A DNA stretch of 64,000 bases, taken from Parasulfuritortus sp036391875. Lineage in GTDB: Bacteria; Pseudomonadota; Gammaproteobacteria; Burkholderiales; Thiobacillaceae. The DNA lies in the NCBI GenBank assembly GCA_036391875.1, contig DASVZA010000034.1:1-64000 (forward strand). Reading direction: 5' to 3'. A program made the position numbers and the translations under genes. This document shows positions 1 through 7,503 of this stretch, one piece after another. Under the pieces are notes generated by a model. That model was not told the DNA's origin, did no database searches, and saw only the letters and a program-made list of their open reading frames with translations. How positions within the stretch are numbered: the stretch's first letter is position 1; the number at the start of each line of letters is the position of its first letter.

Positions 1-1
1 G

Positions 2-799
2 CCCCCGCGTTTCGCGGATGGCGCGACCATCGGCGGCGTGGTGGCGGCCGGATTGTCCGGACCGCGGCGCGCCACCTCCGGCTCGGTGCGCGACTTCGTG
101 CTCGGCGTTCGGCTGCTCGATGGCGCCGGCAACGAACTGCACTTCGGCGGCCAGGTGATGAAGAACGTCGCCGGCTACGACGTGTCGCGCCTGATGGCCG
201 GCTCGCTCGGCACCCTGGGCGTGATCCTGGAAGCCTCGATCAAGGTCCTGCCCCGGCCGGCCGCCGAGCTGACCCTGGTGCAGGAACTCGACCCGCCGAC
301 CGCCGCGCGCCGGGTGCTGGACCAGATGCGCAAGCCGATCCCGCTCAGCGGCAGCCTGTACCACGACGGCCAGCTCTGGCTGCGCCTGTGCGGCAGCCCG
401 CAGGGCGTCGAGGCCGCACGGGCCAAGCTGGGCGGCGAAGTCGCCGACTCAGCCATCTGGCGCGACCTGCGCGAACAGACCCTGCCCTACTTCCAGCAGG
501 CCAACCGGCTCTGGCGCCTGTCCCTGCCCGCCGCCGCGCCGGCCGTCGATCTGCCCGGCCAGCAACTGACCGAGTGGGGCGGCGCCCTGCGCTGGCTGGC
601 GAGCGATGCGCCGGCCGCATCCATCTTCGCCCGAGCGAAAACACTCGGCGGCCATGCCACCCTGTTCCGCGGCCACGACGGCAAGGAGCCGGTCTTCCAG
701 CCCCTGCCCGAAGCCATGCTGAAACTGCACCGCACGGTGAAGCAGGCCCTCGACCCGCACAGCCTGTTCAATCCCGGCCGGATGTACCCGGAGCTCTGA
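2..799 (+). CDS. glcE: Glycolate oxidase FAD-binding subunit GlcE (5' end outside window)
   Basis: This is the C-terminal 265 residues of the FAD-binding subunit of glycolate oxidase, which with GlcD and GlcF oxidises glycolate to glyoxylate at the membrane. The frame is open from base 2, so the start lies upstream. The visible part begins in the PCMH-type FAD domain (Gly-Ala-Thr-Ile-Gly-Gly, then Gly-Pro-Arg-Arg). It continues with the Lys-Asn-Val-Ala-Gly-Tyr-Asp segment and Gly-Ser-Leu-Gly-Thr-Leu-Gly, and ends with the Asn-Pro-Gly-Arg-Met signature usual at the C-terminus of this family. It stops 2 bases before glcF, so the two are co-translated; glcD is expected just upstream of the window. 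Confidence 0.93.
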   Translation, partial: PPRFADGATIGGVVAAGLSGPRRATSGSVRDFVLGVRLLDGAGNELHFGGQVMKNVAGYDVSRLMAGSLGTLGVILEASIKVLPRPAAELTLVQELDPPTAARRVLDQMRKPIPLSGSLYHDGQLWLRLCGSPQGVEAARAKLGGEVADSAIWRDLREQTLPYFQQANRLWRLSLPAAAPAVDLPGQQLTEWGGALRWLASDAPAASIFARAKTLGGHATLFRGHDGKEPVFQPLPEAMLKLHRTVKQALDPHSLFNPGRMYPEL

Positions 800-801
800 C
801 G

Positions 802-2055
802 ATGCAGACCCAGCTGCCCGCCGAACTGCTCGCCACGCCCGAAGGCCGCGAGGCGGACGCCATCCTGCGCAACTGCGTGCACTGCGGCTTCTGCACCGCC
901 ACCTGCCCCACCTACCAGCTCACCGGCGACGAACTGGACGGCCCGCGCGGCCGCATCTATCTCATCAAGCGGATGCTGGAGACCGGCCAGGCCGGCACGG
1001 CCACACTGCACCACCTCGATCGCTGCCTGCTCTGCCGTTCCTGCGAGACCACCTGCCCCTCCGGCGTGCGCTACGCCCGCCTGGCCGAGATCGGCCGCGC
1101 AGTCGCCGAAGACCTGAACCCGCGCCCGCTAACCGAACGGATCAAGCGCCAGACCCTGCGCTGGGCCGTGCCGGAGCCGGCGCGTTTCAAGCCGCTCCTG
1201 CAGTTGGCCCGCAGCCTGAGCGGAATCCTGCCCAGGCATTTGGCGAGCCACATCCCTTCTCCCGCAAAGAACATCGGCAACGCGACAACACCGGCAGACA
1301 TCGATGCGGCCTCGCCTACCAGGCAGCACGCCCGCAAGATGCTGATCCTCGAAGGCTGCGTGCAATCCGTCGTCACCCCCAACGTCAACGCCGCCGCCCG
1401 CCGCCTGTTCGACCGCCTCGGCGTCACGCTGATCGCCGCCCCCGAGGCCGGCTGCTGCGGCGCCCTGGACAGCCACCTCTCGGCCCGCGAAGCCGGCCGG
1501 GAGCACATGCGCCGCAACATCGACGCCTGGTGGCCGCACATCCAGGCCGGCGCCGAGGCCATCCTGGTCACCGCCTCCGGCTGCGGCGTCATGGTCAAGG
1601 AATACGGCGAAGCCCTGCGCGACGACCCGCGCTACGCCGACAAAGCGAGCCGGGTTTCCGAACTGGCCCGAGATCCCTGCGAAGTGCTGACCGCCGACGA
1701 CCTGATCCGACTCGGCATCACAGGCCGCGGCCGGCGCATCGCCTTCCAGAGCCCGTGCTCCCTGCAACACGGCCAGAAGCTTGGTGGACGGATCGAAGCG
1801 CTGCTACGCGCGGTAGATTTCGAACTGACGCCGGTGGCGGACGGGCACTTATGCTGCGGGTCGGCGGGAAGCTATTCGCTGCTGCAGCCGGAGATGTCGG
1901 AGGTGCTACGCGACAACAAGCTGGCGGCGCTGCGGGCCGGCAAGCCGGAGGTCATCGTTACCGCAAACATTGGTTGCCATATGCACCTGGGCAGCGCATC
2001 CGAACTGCCGGTGATGCACTGGCTGGAATCGATTGACCTGCCGCAAGCTGGCTGA
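802..2055 (+). CDS. glcF: Glycolate oxidase iron-sulfur subunit GlcF
   Basis: This 417-residue protein is the electron-transfer subunit of glycolate oxidase. The N-terminal half carries two ferredoxin-type 4Fe-4S motifs: Cys-Val-His-Cys-Gly-Phe-Cys near residue 26 and Cys-Leu-Leu-Cys-Arg-Ser-Cys near residue 76. The C-terminal half carries two CCG (cysteine-rich) domains, visible as Gly-Cys-Cys-Gly-Ala near 217 and Leu-Cys-Cys-Gly-Ser near 351. The ATG at 802 was chosen because it follows glcE by two bases and gives the family N-terminus; the frame stays open upstream, but that part only shadows glcE. Its neighbours are the other subunit and, beyond two small genes, a glyoxylate aminotransferase that would use its product. 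Confidence 0.95.
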   Translation: MQTQLPAELLATPEGREADAILRNCVHCGFCTATCPTYQLTGDELDGPRGRIYLIKRMLETGQAGTATLHHLDRCLLCRSCETTCPSGVRYARLAEIGRAVAEDLNPRPLTERIKRQTLRWAVPEPARFKPLLQLARSLSGILPRHLASHIPSPAKNIGNATTPADIDAASPTRQHARKMLILEGCVQSVVTPNVNAAARRLFDRLGVTLIAAPEAGCCGALDSHLSAREAGREHMRRNIDAWWPHIQAGAEAILVTASGCGVMVKEYGEALRDDPRYADKASRVSELARDPCEVLTADDLIRLGITGRGRRIAFQSPCSLQHGQKLGGRIEALLRAVDFELTPVADGHLCCGSAGSYSLLQPEMSEVLRDNKLAALRAGKPEVIVTANIGCHMHLGSASELPVMHWLESIDLPQAG

Positions 2056-2168
2056 ACCCGGGGACAGGCACCTCGCGAAGGGGCATCTTGTCATTTCACC
2101 CCTTTGCTGGAATTCTTTAGCCAAGTACAACTCAGGTAGGGAACAGTGCATCTTGCACGTTATTACGC

Positions 2169-2534
2169 ATGGCCGATCTAATCGACGCGACTGTGGATCG
2201 CATAGTTAAAAGCGGCTTTGATCCAATTCAGTCACCCTTTGCTCACAAGGTGGCTGTCATGCTTGTCACCGCCCAAGGCATCATAGACAACGGCGGCTTC
2301 GAGTACTTCTTTGGCGTCCCTTTCCAAATCGAGCCGAATATGACCGACTTCGTAACAATCTACGAAACTGTCGGCGCTAGCAGCTCTGCCAAGGCATTTG
2401 AGGCGGCGATATCGCGCTCTAAAACCGCTGATCCAAAATACGAAGACCTGAACCAGGTGCTATGGGCAGAGAGCGAGAACAACTACAAAAAATTGGAGGC
2501 GTACATAGAAGGCAATCACAATTTGTACGAATAA
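2169..2534 (+). CDS. DUF4375 (DMP19-like) small protein
   Basis: This 121-residue acidic soluble protein has no signal peptide or membrane segment. The central stretch with Asp-Asn-Gly-Gly-Phe-Glu-Tyr-Phe-Phe, then Tyr-Glu-Thr-Val-Gly-Ala, matches the pattern I know for DUF4375 proteins (structural relatives of the DNA-mimic DMP19), whose role in bacteria is mostly unknown. Its codons are clearly less GC-rich at third positions than the flanking glc and aminotransferase genes, and the preceding 110 bases are also AT-richer, which suggests later acquisition. It sits 13 bases before a GNAT gene in the same direction. Family assignment rests on the short motif only. Confidence 0.6.
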   Translation: MADLIDATVDRIVKSGFDPIQSPFAHKVAVMLVTAQGIIDNGGFEYFFGVPFQIEPNMTDFVTIYETVGASSSAKAFEAAISRSKTADPKYEDLNQVLWAESENNYKKLEAYIEGNHNLYE

Positions 2535-2547
2535 CTTAGGGACCCCA

Positions 2548-2973
2548 ATGAAAATCGAACAAGCAAACCACTACGATGAAGCGCTATTGGCAAGCATCAA
2601 CGCACTTATTCCACAGTTGTCCCGTTCCGCACCCCCGCTAAGCCAATCCGAACTGAAAGCCATCGTCGAATCCGACACGACCCACCTGCTGGTCGCCTAC
2701 GACGAGGATGTTATCTGCGGCATGCTCACCCTGGTCGTATTCCGGATTCCGACCGGCGTGCGGTCCTGGATAGAGGACGTGGTCGTGAGCGAGCAGAGTC
2801 GCGGCAAGGGCGTGGGGCACGCCCTGGTCGAGGCAGCAGTCCAAGTGGCCCGTGAGCAAGGCGCAAAGACAGTCGACCTGACGTCCCGACCCGAGCGGGA
2901 AGCGGCCAATCGGCTGTATCGGAAGGCCGGCTTCGAGCAACGGAACACCAACGTCTACAGATTCGCCCTTTGA
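2548..2973 (+). CDS. GNAT family N-acetyltransferase
   Basis: This 141-residue protein has the single GNAT fold and should transfer acetyl from acetyl-CoA to an unknown amine. The acetyl-CoA pyrophosphate loop is visible as Ser-Arg-Gly-Lys-Gly-Val-Gly near residues 88-94, after the Val-Val-Val-Ser strand. The C-terminal Ala-Asn-Arg-Leu-Tyr-Arg-Lys-Ala-Gly-Phe segment is the usual family ending. It follows the DUF4375-like gene by 13 bases and is probably co-transcribed with it. The start region is also relatively AT-rich. The next gene is convergent, 84 bases away. The substrate cannot be read from the sequence. Confidence 0.85.
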   Translation: MKIEQANHYDEALLASINALIPQLSRSAPPLSQSELKAIVESDTTHLLVAYDEDVICGMLTLVVFRIPTGVRSWIEDVVVSEQSRGKGVGHALVEAAVQVAREQGAKTVDLTSRPEREAANRLYRKAGFEQRNTNVYRFAL

Positions 2974-3057
2974 AGCGGGGCAGCCGAAACGTTAAGCCCG
3001 ATACCCGTTTGTGCTGTATCTCTAGAACGCTGGTTACGGTTAGTTTGGTACGACCAC

Positions 3058-4191
3058 TCAACCAACCAAGGCCTTGACCGCCTTCAAGCAGTACTCCACA
3101 TTCTCCTGCCGCGCGCTGTAGCCCATCAGGCCGATGCGCCAGATCTTGCCGGCCAGGGCGCCGAGGCCGGCGCCGATTTCCAGATCGAACTCGTTGATCA
3201 GCCGGCTGCGGGCGGCGGCATCGTCGACGCCTTCGGGGATGTAGACCGCATTGAGCTGGGGCAGCCGCGCGGCCTCGTCGACCACGAATCGGATACCCAT
3301 CTCGCCCAAGCCATCGCGCAGCTTTTCGTGCATGGCGCGGTGGCGGGCCCAAGCGTTTTCCAGGCCTTCCTCGGCGACAATGACCAGCGCCTCGTGCAGG
3401 CCGTAGAGCGGGTTGATCGGGGCGGTGTGGTGGTAGGTGCGCTTGCCTTCGCCGCTCCAGTAGCCGAGCACCAGGTTGAGGTCCATGAACCAGCTCTGCA
3501 CCGGGGTCTTGCGCGACTGGACCTTGGCGATGGCGCGTTCGCCGAAGGTGACGGGCGCGATGCCGGGCGTGCAGGACAGGCATTTCTGGCTGCCGGAGTA
3601 GGCGGCGTCGATGCCCCACTCGTCGACCAGCACCGGCGTGCCGCCGAGCGAGGTGACGCAGTCCATGATGGTCAGCGCGCCGTGCTTGCGGGCGATGGCG
3701 GCGAGTGCGGCCGCATCGGACTGGGCGCCGGTGGAGGTCTCGGCGTGGACGAAGGCGAGGAGCTTGGCATCCGGGTTGGCCGCGAAGGCGGCCTCGACCT
3801 TGGCCGGGTCGACCGGTGCGCCCCAGGCGTCCTCGACGAGGACCGGCACGCCACCGGTGCGCTTGACGTTCTCGACCATGCGGCCGCCGAACACGCCGTT
3901 GACGCAGACCACGACCTTGTCGCCCGGCTCGACCAGGTTGACGAAGCACATCTCCATGCCGACCGAACCGGGGCCGGAGACCGGGAAGGTGAGCTTGTTC
4001 GCGCTCTGGAAGACGTAGCGCAGCAGCGTCTTGGTCTGTTCCATCATGTCGGTGAAGGCCGGGTCGAGGTGGCCGATGGTCGGCCGCGCCATGGCGTCGA
4101 GGATGCGCTGCGGCACGTCGGACGGACCGGGGCCCATCAGGGTGCGGCGGGGCGGAATGAAGGACTTGATGGTGGGGGCGGTGATCCGCAT
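3058..4191 (-). CDS. Class V aminotransferase, alanine/serine-glyoxylate type
   Basis: This 377-residue PLP enzyme of aminotransferase class V should convert glyoxylate to glycine using alanine or serine as amino donor. Family features are Leu-Met-Gly-Pro-Gly-Pro-Ser near the N-terminus, Ser-Gly-Pro-Gly-Ser for phosphate binding, His-Ala-Glu-Thr-Ser-Thr-Gly, and the PLP lysine in Ser-Gly-Ser-Gln-Lys-Cys-Leu. Length is normal for the family. It lies close to glcEF and in the same window as a glycine cleavage operon, so a role in glycolate salvage is likely. The upstream region is shared with a divergent gene and holds two palindromes. Alanine versus serine as donor cannot be decided here. Confidence 0.88.
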   Translation of the reverse strand: MRITAPTIKSFIPPRRTLMGPGPSDVPQRILDAMARPTIGHLDPAFTDMMEQTKTLLRYVFQSANKLTFPVSGPGSVGMEMCFVNLVEPGDKVVVCVNGVFGGRMVENVKRTGGVPVLVEDAWGAPVDPAKVEAAFAANPDAKLLAFVHAETSTGAQSDAAALAAIARKHGALTIMDCVTSLGGTPVLVDEWGIDAAYSGSQKCLSCTPGIAPVTFGERAIAKVQSRKTPVQSWFMDLNLVLGYWSGEGKRTYHHTAPINPLYGLHEALVIVAEEGLENAWARHRAMHEKLRDGLGEMGIRFVVDEAARLPQLNAVYIPEGVDDAAARSRLINEFDLEIGAGLGALAGKIWRIGLMGYSARQENVEYCLKAVKALVG

Positions 4192-4317
4192 GTCGGCTCC
4201 TCGGTGTCGGATACGTTCGTATTTAAGGTTGACGATTTTAGTCTGAAATTCGTTTGCGATTGCCAGTCCGGCAGCGGCCGGTTTGCCGGCGTCGGAATGC
4301 CGTTCGATTCAGCTTTA

Positions 4318-4333
4318 TTTATCGCCCGATAAA
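4318..4333. promoter_or_regulatory. Inverted repeat, possible operator
   Basis: Seven-base arms (TTTATCG and CGATAAA) flank a CC centre in the 217-base region between the divergent aminotransferase gene and the gene at 4409. Perfect arms in an AT-rich spot between divergent genes look like a dimeric regulator site. No regulator gene is adjacent, so the ligand is unknown. Confidence 0.35.
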
Positions 4334-4349
4334 AATCCCTAGCAGCATT

Positions 4350-4365
4350 CCGGTCGACTGACCGG
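4350..4365. promoter_or_regulatory. Second inverted repeat, possible operator
   Basis: Arms CCGGTC and GACCGG flank a GACT centre, 16 bases after the first palindrome and about 45 bases before the start codon at 4409. It could be an operator or a short hairpin in the leader of the 4409 gene. There is no U-run after it, so it is not a terminator. Confidence 0.3.
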
Positions 4366-4408
4366 TAAACTCGCGCCTTTAATTTCATTTGGATTCAGGA
4401 GATCAACC

Positions 4409-6268
4409 ATGGCCACTCGGGAAACCCTGGAGTCCCGCGTCGCCGGTGCCGCCGGCGCCGACGCCTTGTATGCCCTTGCTCGCGAAGCATTCGATGCCCC
4501 GGCCGATATCGGCTACGCCAACGAAATCCTGTCCAGCGCGGCCTTCACCGGTGACGCCGGCGCCAAGGGCGTGCTCGACGACACCGTCGGCGGCGCCATG
4601 TTCACCAGCGACTTCATCTGCTGCGCCCTGGGCTACAAGGCCCTCGGCCTCGGCGGCGATGCCGAGAATGCGATGGGCCAGGGTGCCGATTTCGCCATGA
4701 GCGGCGAGGAGAAGGTCGCCGTCGGCTTCGGCCAGATGCTGGTTTCCGGCGATGCCGCGGCCGCCGCCAAGACGCTGTCCGGCGCGCTCAAGGAAATCTC
4801 CACCACCGAAGAGCTGTACGGCCTGGGCAAGGTCGTCGCCTGCGACATCAAGGATGCCGCCCTGGCCGGCCAGATCTACGACAAGATCAAGGCCAAGTGC
4901 GGCCGTGCCGCCGACTTCGCCCGCCTGGCCAAGACCATCGCCGCCGACCTGGGCGACAAGGCCCAGGCCGTGGCCGTGATCAACGAGGGCGCCGCCAAGT
5001 TCACCGCCCCGGCCGACCTGATCGCCCTGTCCGGCGCCATGGGCGAGATCGACCCCGCCGCGGCAGGCGCGCTGTACGACAAGGCCCTGGCCTCGGCCAA
5101 GGACTTCACCGCCCTGATGCAGGTGCTGGCCGCCGCCAAGGGCAACGCCGAATTCACCAAGGCCGTGCTGGCCAAGGCCGGCGAAGTGGCCTCGGCCTCC
5201 GCCGACCTGATCCAGCTGGCCGACGTCTACGCCGAACTGGGCGACACCGCCGGCGTGACCGACATGGTGACCAAGGCCGAGGAGGCCGTGGCCAACCTGG
5301 ACGAGATGCGCAAGGTGGTCGACGCCGTCAACAAGCACCTCGCCTCCGACGCCGCCCGCGTGGCCCGGGTCGCCGACAAGCTGGCCAAGCGCGAGGCCAA
5401 CCAGGCCAAGTACGTCGAGATCCAGAACGAAGAAGCCAAGTGCAAGACCGCCAAGCAGTTCATCGCCCTGGCCGACCGCATCGTGGCCGAGCTGGACGAC
5501 AAGGCCTATGCCGGCAAGCTGCTGTCCGGCGCCGAGGAAGTGATGCGCGCCGACGGCTTCCATTTCTCCCGCTTCAAGCCGCTGATCCTGGCCGTCGACC
5601 GCCTGGGCGACAAGGAATGGCTGGGCAAGCTGCTGGACGAGTCCGTGGCGTCCGCCAGCGATTTCGTCTGGTTCCGCGAGATCGTGCTGACCGCCGCCCG
5701 CGAATTCAAGGACGCCGAGTTCGGCAAGGCCAAGGCCAAGGCCTACATCGACGCCCGCGTCGCCCAGTCCGGCGACAACCCCTACGACTGGACCAAGCTG
5801 GCCGAGGCCGCGCAGAGCGCGCTGGGCGATGCCGCCATGGCTTCCAACCTGCTGGCCGAGGCCGCCAAGCGCGCCAAGGACCACTTCGCCCTGGCCCAGA
5901 TCGGCAAGCTGTTCGCCGATCTCGGCGACGCCTCGACCGCCAAAACCATGTACGCCAAGGCCGTCGACGCCTGCAGCACCGGCGAAGGCTGCGTGCAGTT
6001 GGCCAGCCGCCTGAACGCCTACCAGATCGCCAAGACGGAGATCGGCGACCTGATGACCAAGTGCGGCACCAAGCTGTCCTCCGCCAACGACAAGCTGCGC
6101 TGGGCGGAAGGCGTGTCCGACCTGCTGCTGGACGGCGACTGGGCCGGCCAGGCCTATGCCGCCATCGCCGGCAGCTTCACCGACGAGACCGGCAAGAAGC
6201 GCCTGGCCCGCAGCCAGCAGATGCGGGTCGGCTACCGCTTCTTCGGCCCCGGCGTGCAAGCCCACTGA
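4409..6268 (+). CDS. Unrecognised helical-repeat protein, 619 aa
   Basis: I do not recognise this gene. It encodes a 619-residue, alanine-rich cytoplasmic protein with no signal peptide or membrane segment. From about residue 165 it is built of consecutive units of roughly 33-35 residues, each with the sense Asp-(Phe/Leu)-x-x-Leu-Ala, then Leu-Gly-Asp, then alternating Ala and Lys. This reads as a stacked helix-turn-helix solenoid of TPR or Sel1-like character. The final 80 residues differ and end in an aromatic stretch near Tyr-Arg-Phe-Phe-Gly-Pro. Translation starts at an ATG 6 bases after AGGAG. Third positions are almost all G or C, and a strong terminator follows, so it is a stand-alone, possibly well-expressed gene. 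A scaffolding role is only inference. Confidence 0.85.
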   Translation: MATRETLESRVAGAAGADALYALAREAFDAPADIGYANEILSSAAFTGDAGAKGVLDDTVGGAMFTSDFICCALGYKALGLGGDAENAMGQGADFAMSGEEKVAVGFGQMLVSGDAAAAAKTLSGALKEISTTEELYGLGKVVACDIKDAALAGQIYDKIKAKCGRAADFARLAKTIAADLGDKAQAVAVINEGAAKFTAPADLIALSGAMGEIDPAAAGALYDKALASAKDFTALMQVLAAAKGNAEFTKAVLAKAGEVASASADLIQLADVYAELGDTAGVTDMVTKAEEAVANLDEMRKVVDAVNKHLASDAARVARVADKLAKREANQAKYVEIQNEEAKCKTAKQFIALADRIVAELDDKAYAGKLLSGAEEVMRADGFHFSRFKPLILAVDRLGDKEWLGKLLDESVASASDFVWFREIVLTAAREFKDAEFGKAKAKAYIDARVAQSGDNPYDWTKLAEAAQSALGDAAMASNLLAEAAKRAKDHFALAQIGKLFADLGDASTAKTMYAKAVDACSTGEGCVQLASRLNAYQIAKTEIGDLMTKCGTKLSSANDKLRWAEGVSDLLLDGDWAGQAYAAIAGSFTDETGKKRLARSQQMRVGYRFFGPGVQAH

Positions 6269-6285
6269 AGCGTCAGATCGCCCCG

Positions 6286-6313
6286 AAAAACGGCCGGTTT
6301 TCCGGCCGTTTTT
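6286..6313 (+). terminator. Rho-independent terminator
   Basis: A perfect 12-base stem (AAAAACGGCCGG and CCGGCCGTTTTT) closes a TTTT loop and ends in a T-run, 17 bases after the stop codon of the helical-repeat gene. The A and T tracts make it work in both directions in principle. It separates that gene from the flagellar operon. Confidence 0.93.
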
Positions 6314-6372
6314 ATTTCAGCCGCGTGATAAAATTCGGCGGAATCACTTCACGCGGATAGCCGGACTCTCAG

Positions 6373-7503
6373 ATGGCGGATGACAGCGATCTTGAACGCA
6401 CCGAGCCAGCGTCGGGACGAAAACTGCAAAAGGCCCGCGAGGAGGGCAATGTTCCCCATTCCCGTGAGCTGTCCACCTTCGCCGTCCTGCTCACGGCCGG
6501 CGTTTCCATCACCGTCCTGGGCGGTTTCCTGCTCGACATCCTGCGCCGGATGATGCACGACAGCCTGGATTTCGGCCGGCCCGACATCGCCAGCACCGGC
6601 ATGATGGCGCGCAGCCTGAGCGAAGCCACCTATGACGGGGTCATGGTCCTGCTGCCCATCCTGGCCGTGGTGGCGATCACCGCCGTTGTCGCCAATGTGG
6701 CGATCTCCGGCCTGAACTTCACCCTCCAGCCGCTCCAGCTCAACCTGGGCAAGCTCGACCCGATCAGCGGCCTGGGCCGATTGTTCAATCTGCAATCGCT
6801 GGTCGAGCTGCTCAAGGCCGCGCTCAAGGGCGGCCTGATCGCCGGCATCTCGGGCTGGATGATCTGGGCGCAATGGGATTCCATCCTCACCCTGTCGGCC
6901 GAGCCGCTTTCCGAGGCCATCCCCCACTTCGCCCACATCACGCTCTACACCTTCTTCGCCGGGGTCGCCGCGCTCGCCTTGCTCGCCCTGTTCGACGTGC
7001 CCTATCAGCTCTGGTACTACCAGCGCAAGCTGCGCATGACCAAGGAAGAGGTCCGCCAGGAACAGAAAGAGACGGAGGGCGACCCGCACATCAAGGGCCG
7101 CATCCGCGCCCTGCAGCGCGAGCAAGCCCGCCGCCGCATGATGCAGGCCGTGCCCAAGGCCGACGTGGTGGTCACCAACCCGACCCATTTCGCGGTCGCC
7201 CTGCAGTACGACGAGAAGACCATGAGCGCCCCGGTGATGGTGGCCAAGGGCAGCCAGCTGATCGCCGATCGGATCAAGGAACTCGCCCGCGAGAACAACG
7301 TCCCGATCGTCGAGGCACCGCCCCTGGCCCGCGCCCTGCACCGCCACGTCGAGCCCGGCGATGCCATTCCGGGCCCGCTGTTCACCGCCGTGGCCCAGGT
7401 CCTGGCCTACGTCTACCAGCTGAACCACCAGATGAATCCGCCCCTGCCCAAGGAATGGCAGGTGCCGCCCGATCTCGATCCGGCTAACAGGATCATGGCC
7501 TGA
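6373..7503 (+). CDS. flhB: Flagellar type III export protein FlhB
   Basis: FlhB (376 residues) is the substrate-specificity switch of the flagellar export gate in the inner membrane. The N-terminus has the typical Lys-Thr/Ser-Glu-Pro-like start (Glu-Arg-Thr-Glu-Pro-Ala-Ser-Gly-Arg-Lys-Leu). Four hydrophobic segments lie between residues 30 and 210. The cytoplasmic domain carries the autocleavage motif Asn-Pro-Thr-His near residue 264. It heads the flagellar cluster, 60 bases after a terminator, and its TGA overlaps the flhA ATG. Confidence 0.97.
   Translation: MADDSDLERTEPASGRKLQKAREEGNVPHSRELSTFAVLLTAGVSITVLGGFLLDILRRMMHDSLDFGRPDIASTGMMARSLSEATYDGVMVLLPILAVVAITAVVANVAISGLNFTLQPLQLNLGKLDPISGLGRLFNLQSLVELLKAALKGGLIAGISGWMIWAQWDSILTLSAEPLSEAIPHFAHITLYTFFAGVAALALLALFDVPYQLWYYQRKLRMTKEEVRQEQKETEGDPHIKGRIRALQREQARRRMMQAVPKADVVVTNPTHFAVALQYDEKTMSAPVMVAKGSQLIADRIKELARENNVPIVEAPPLARALHRHVEPGDAIPGPLFTAVAQVLAYVYQLNHQMNPPLPKEWQVPPDLDPANRIMA

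Noticed and set aside
388..801. In-frame extension of glcF upstream of 802
   Set aside because: It overlaps glcE entirely in another frame and is Arg/Pro-rich shadow sequence.
4324..4333. Sigma-28-like box (CCCGATAA) upstream of the helical-repeat gene
   Set aside because: No TAAA-like box is found at the right distance, and the bases are better explained as half of a perfect palindrome.
4403..6265. Long open frame on the minus strand (about 620 codons) opposite the helical-repeat gene
   Set aside because: It mirrors a very GC-biased coding gene; the product is a Gly/Leu/Val/His low-complexity string with no ribosome site or family pattern.
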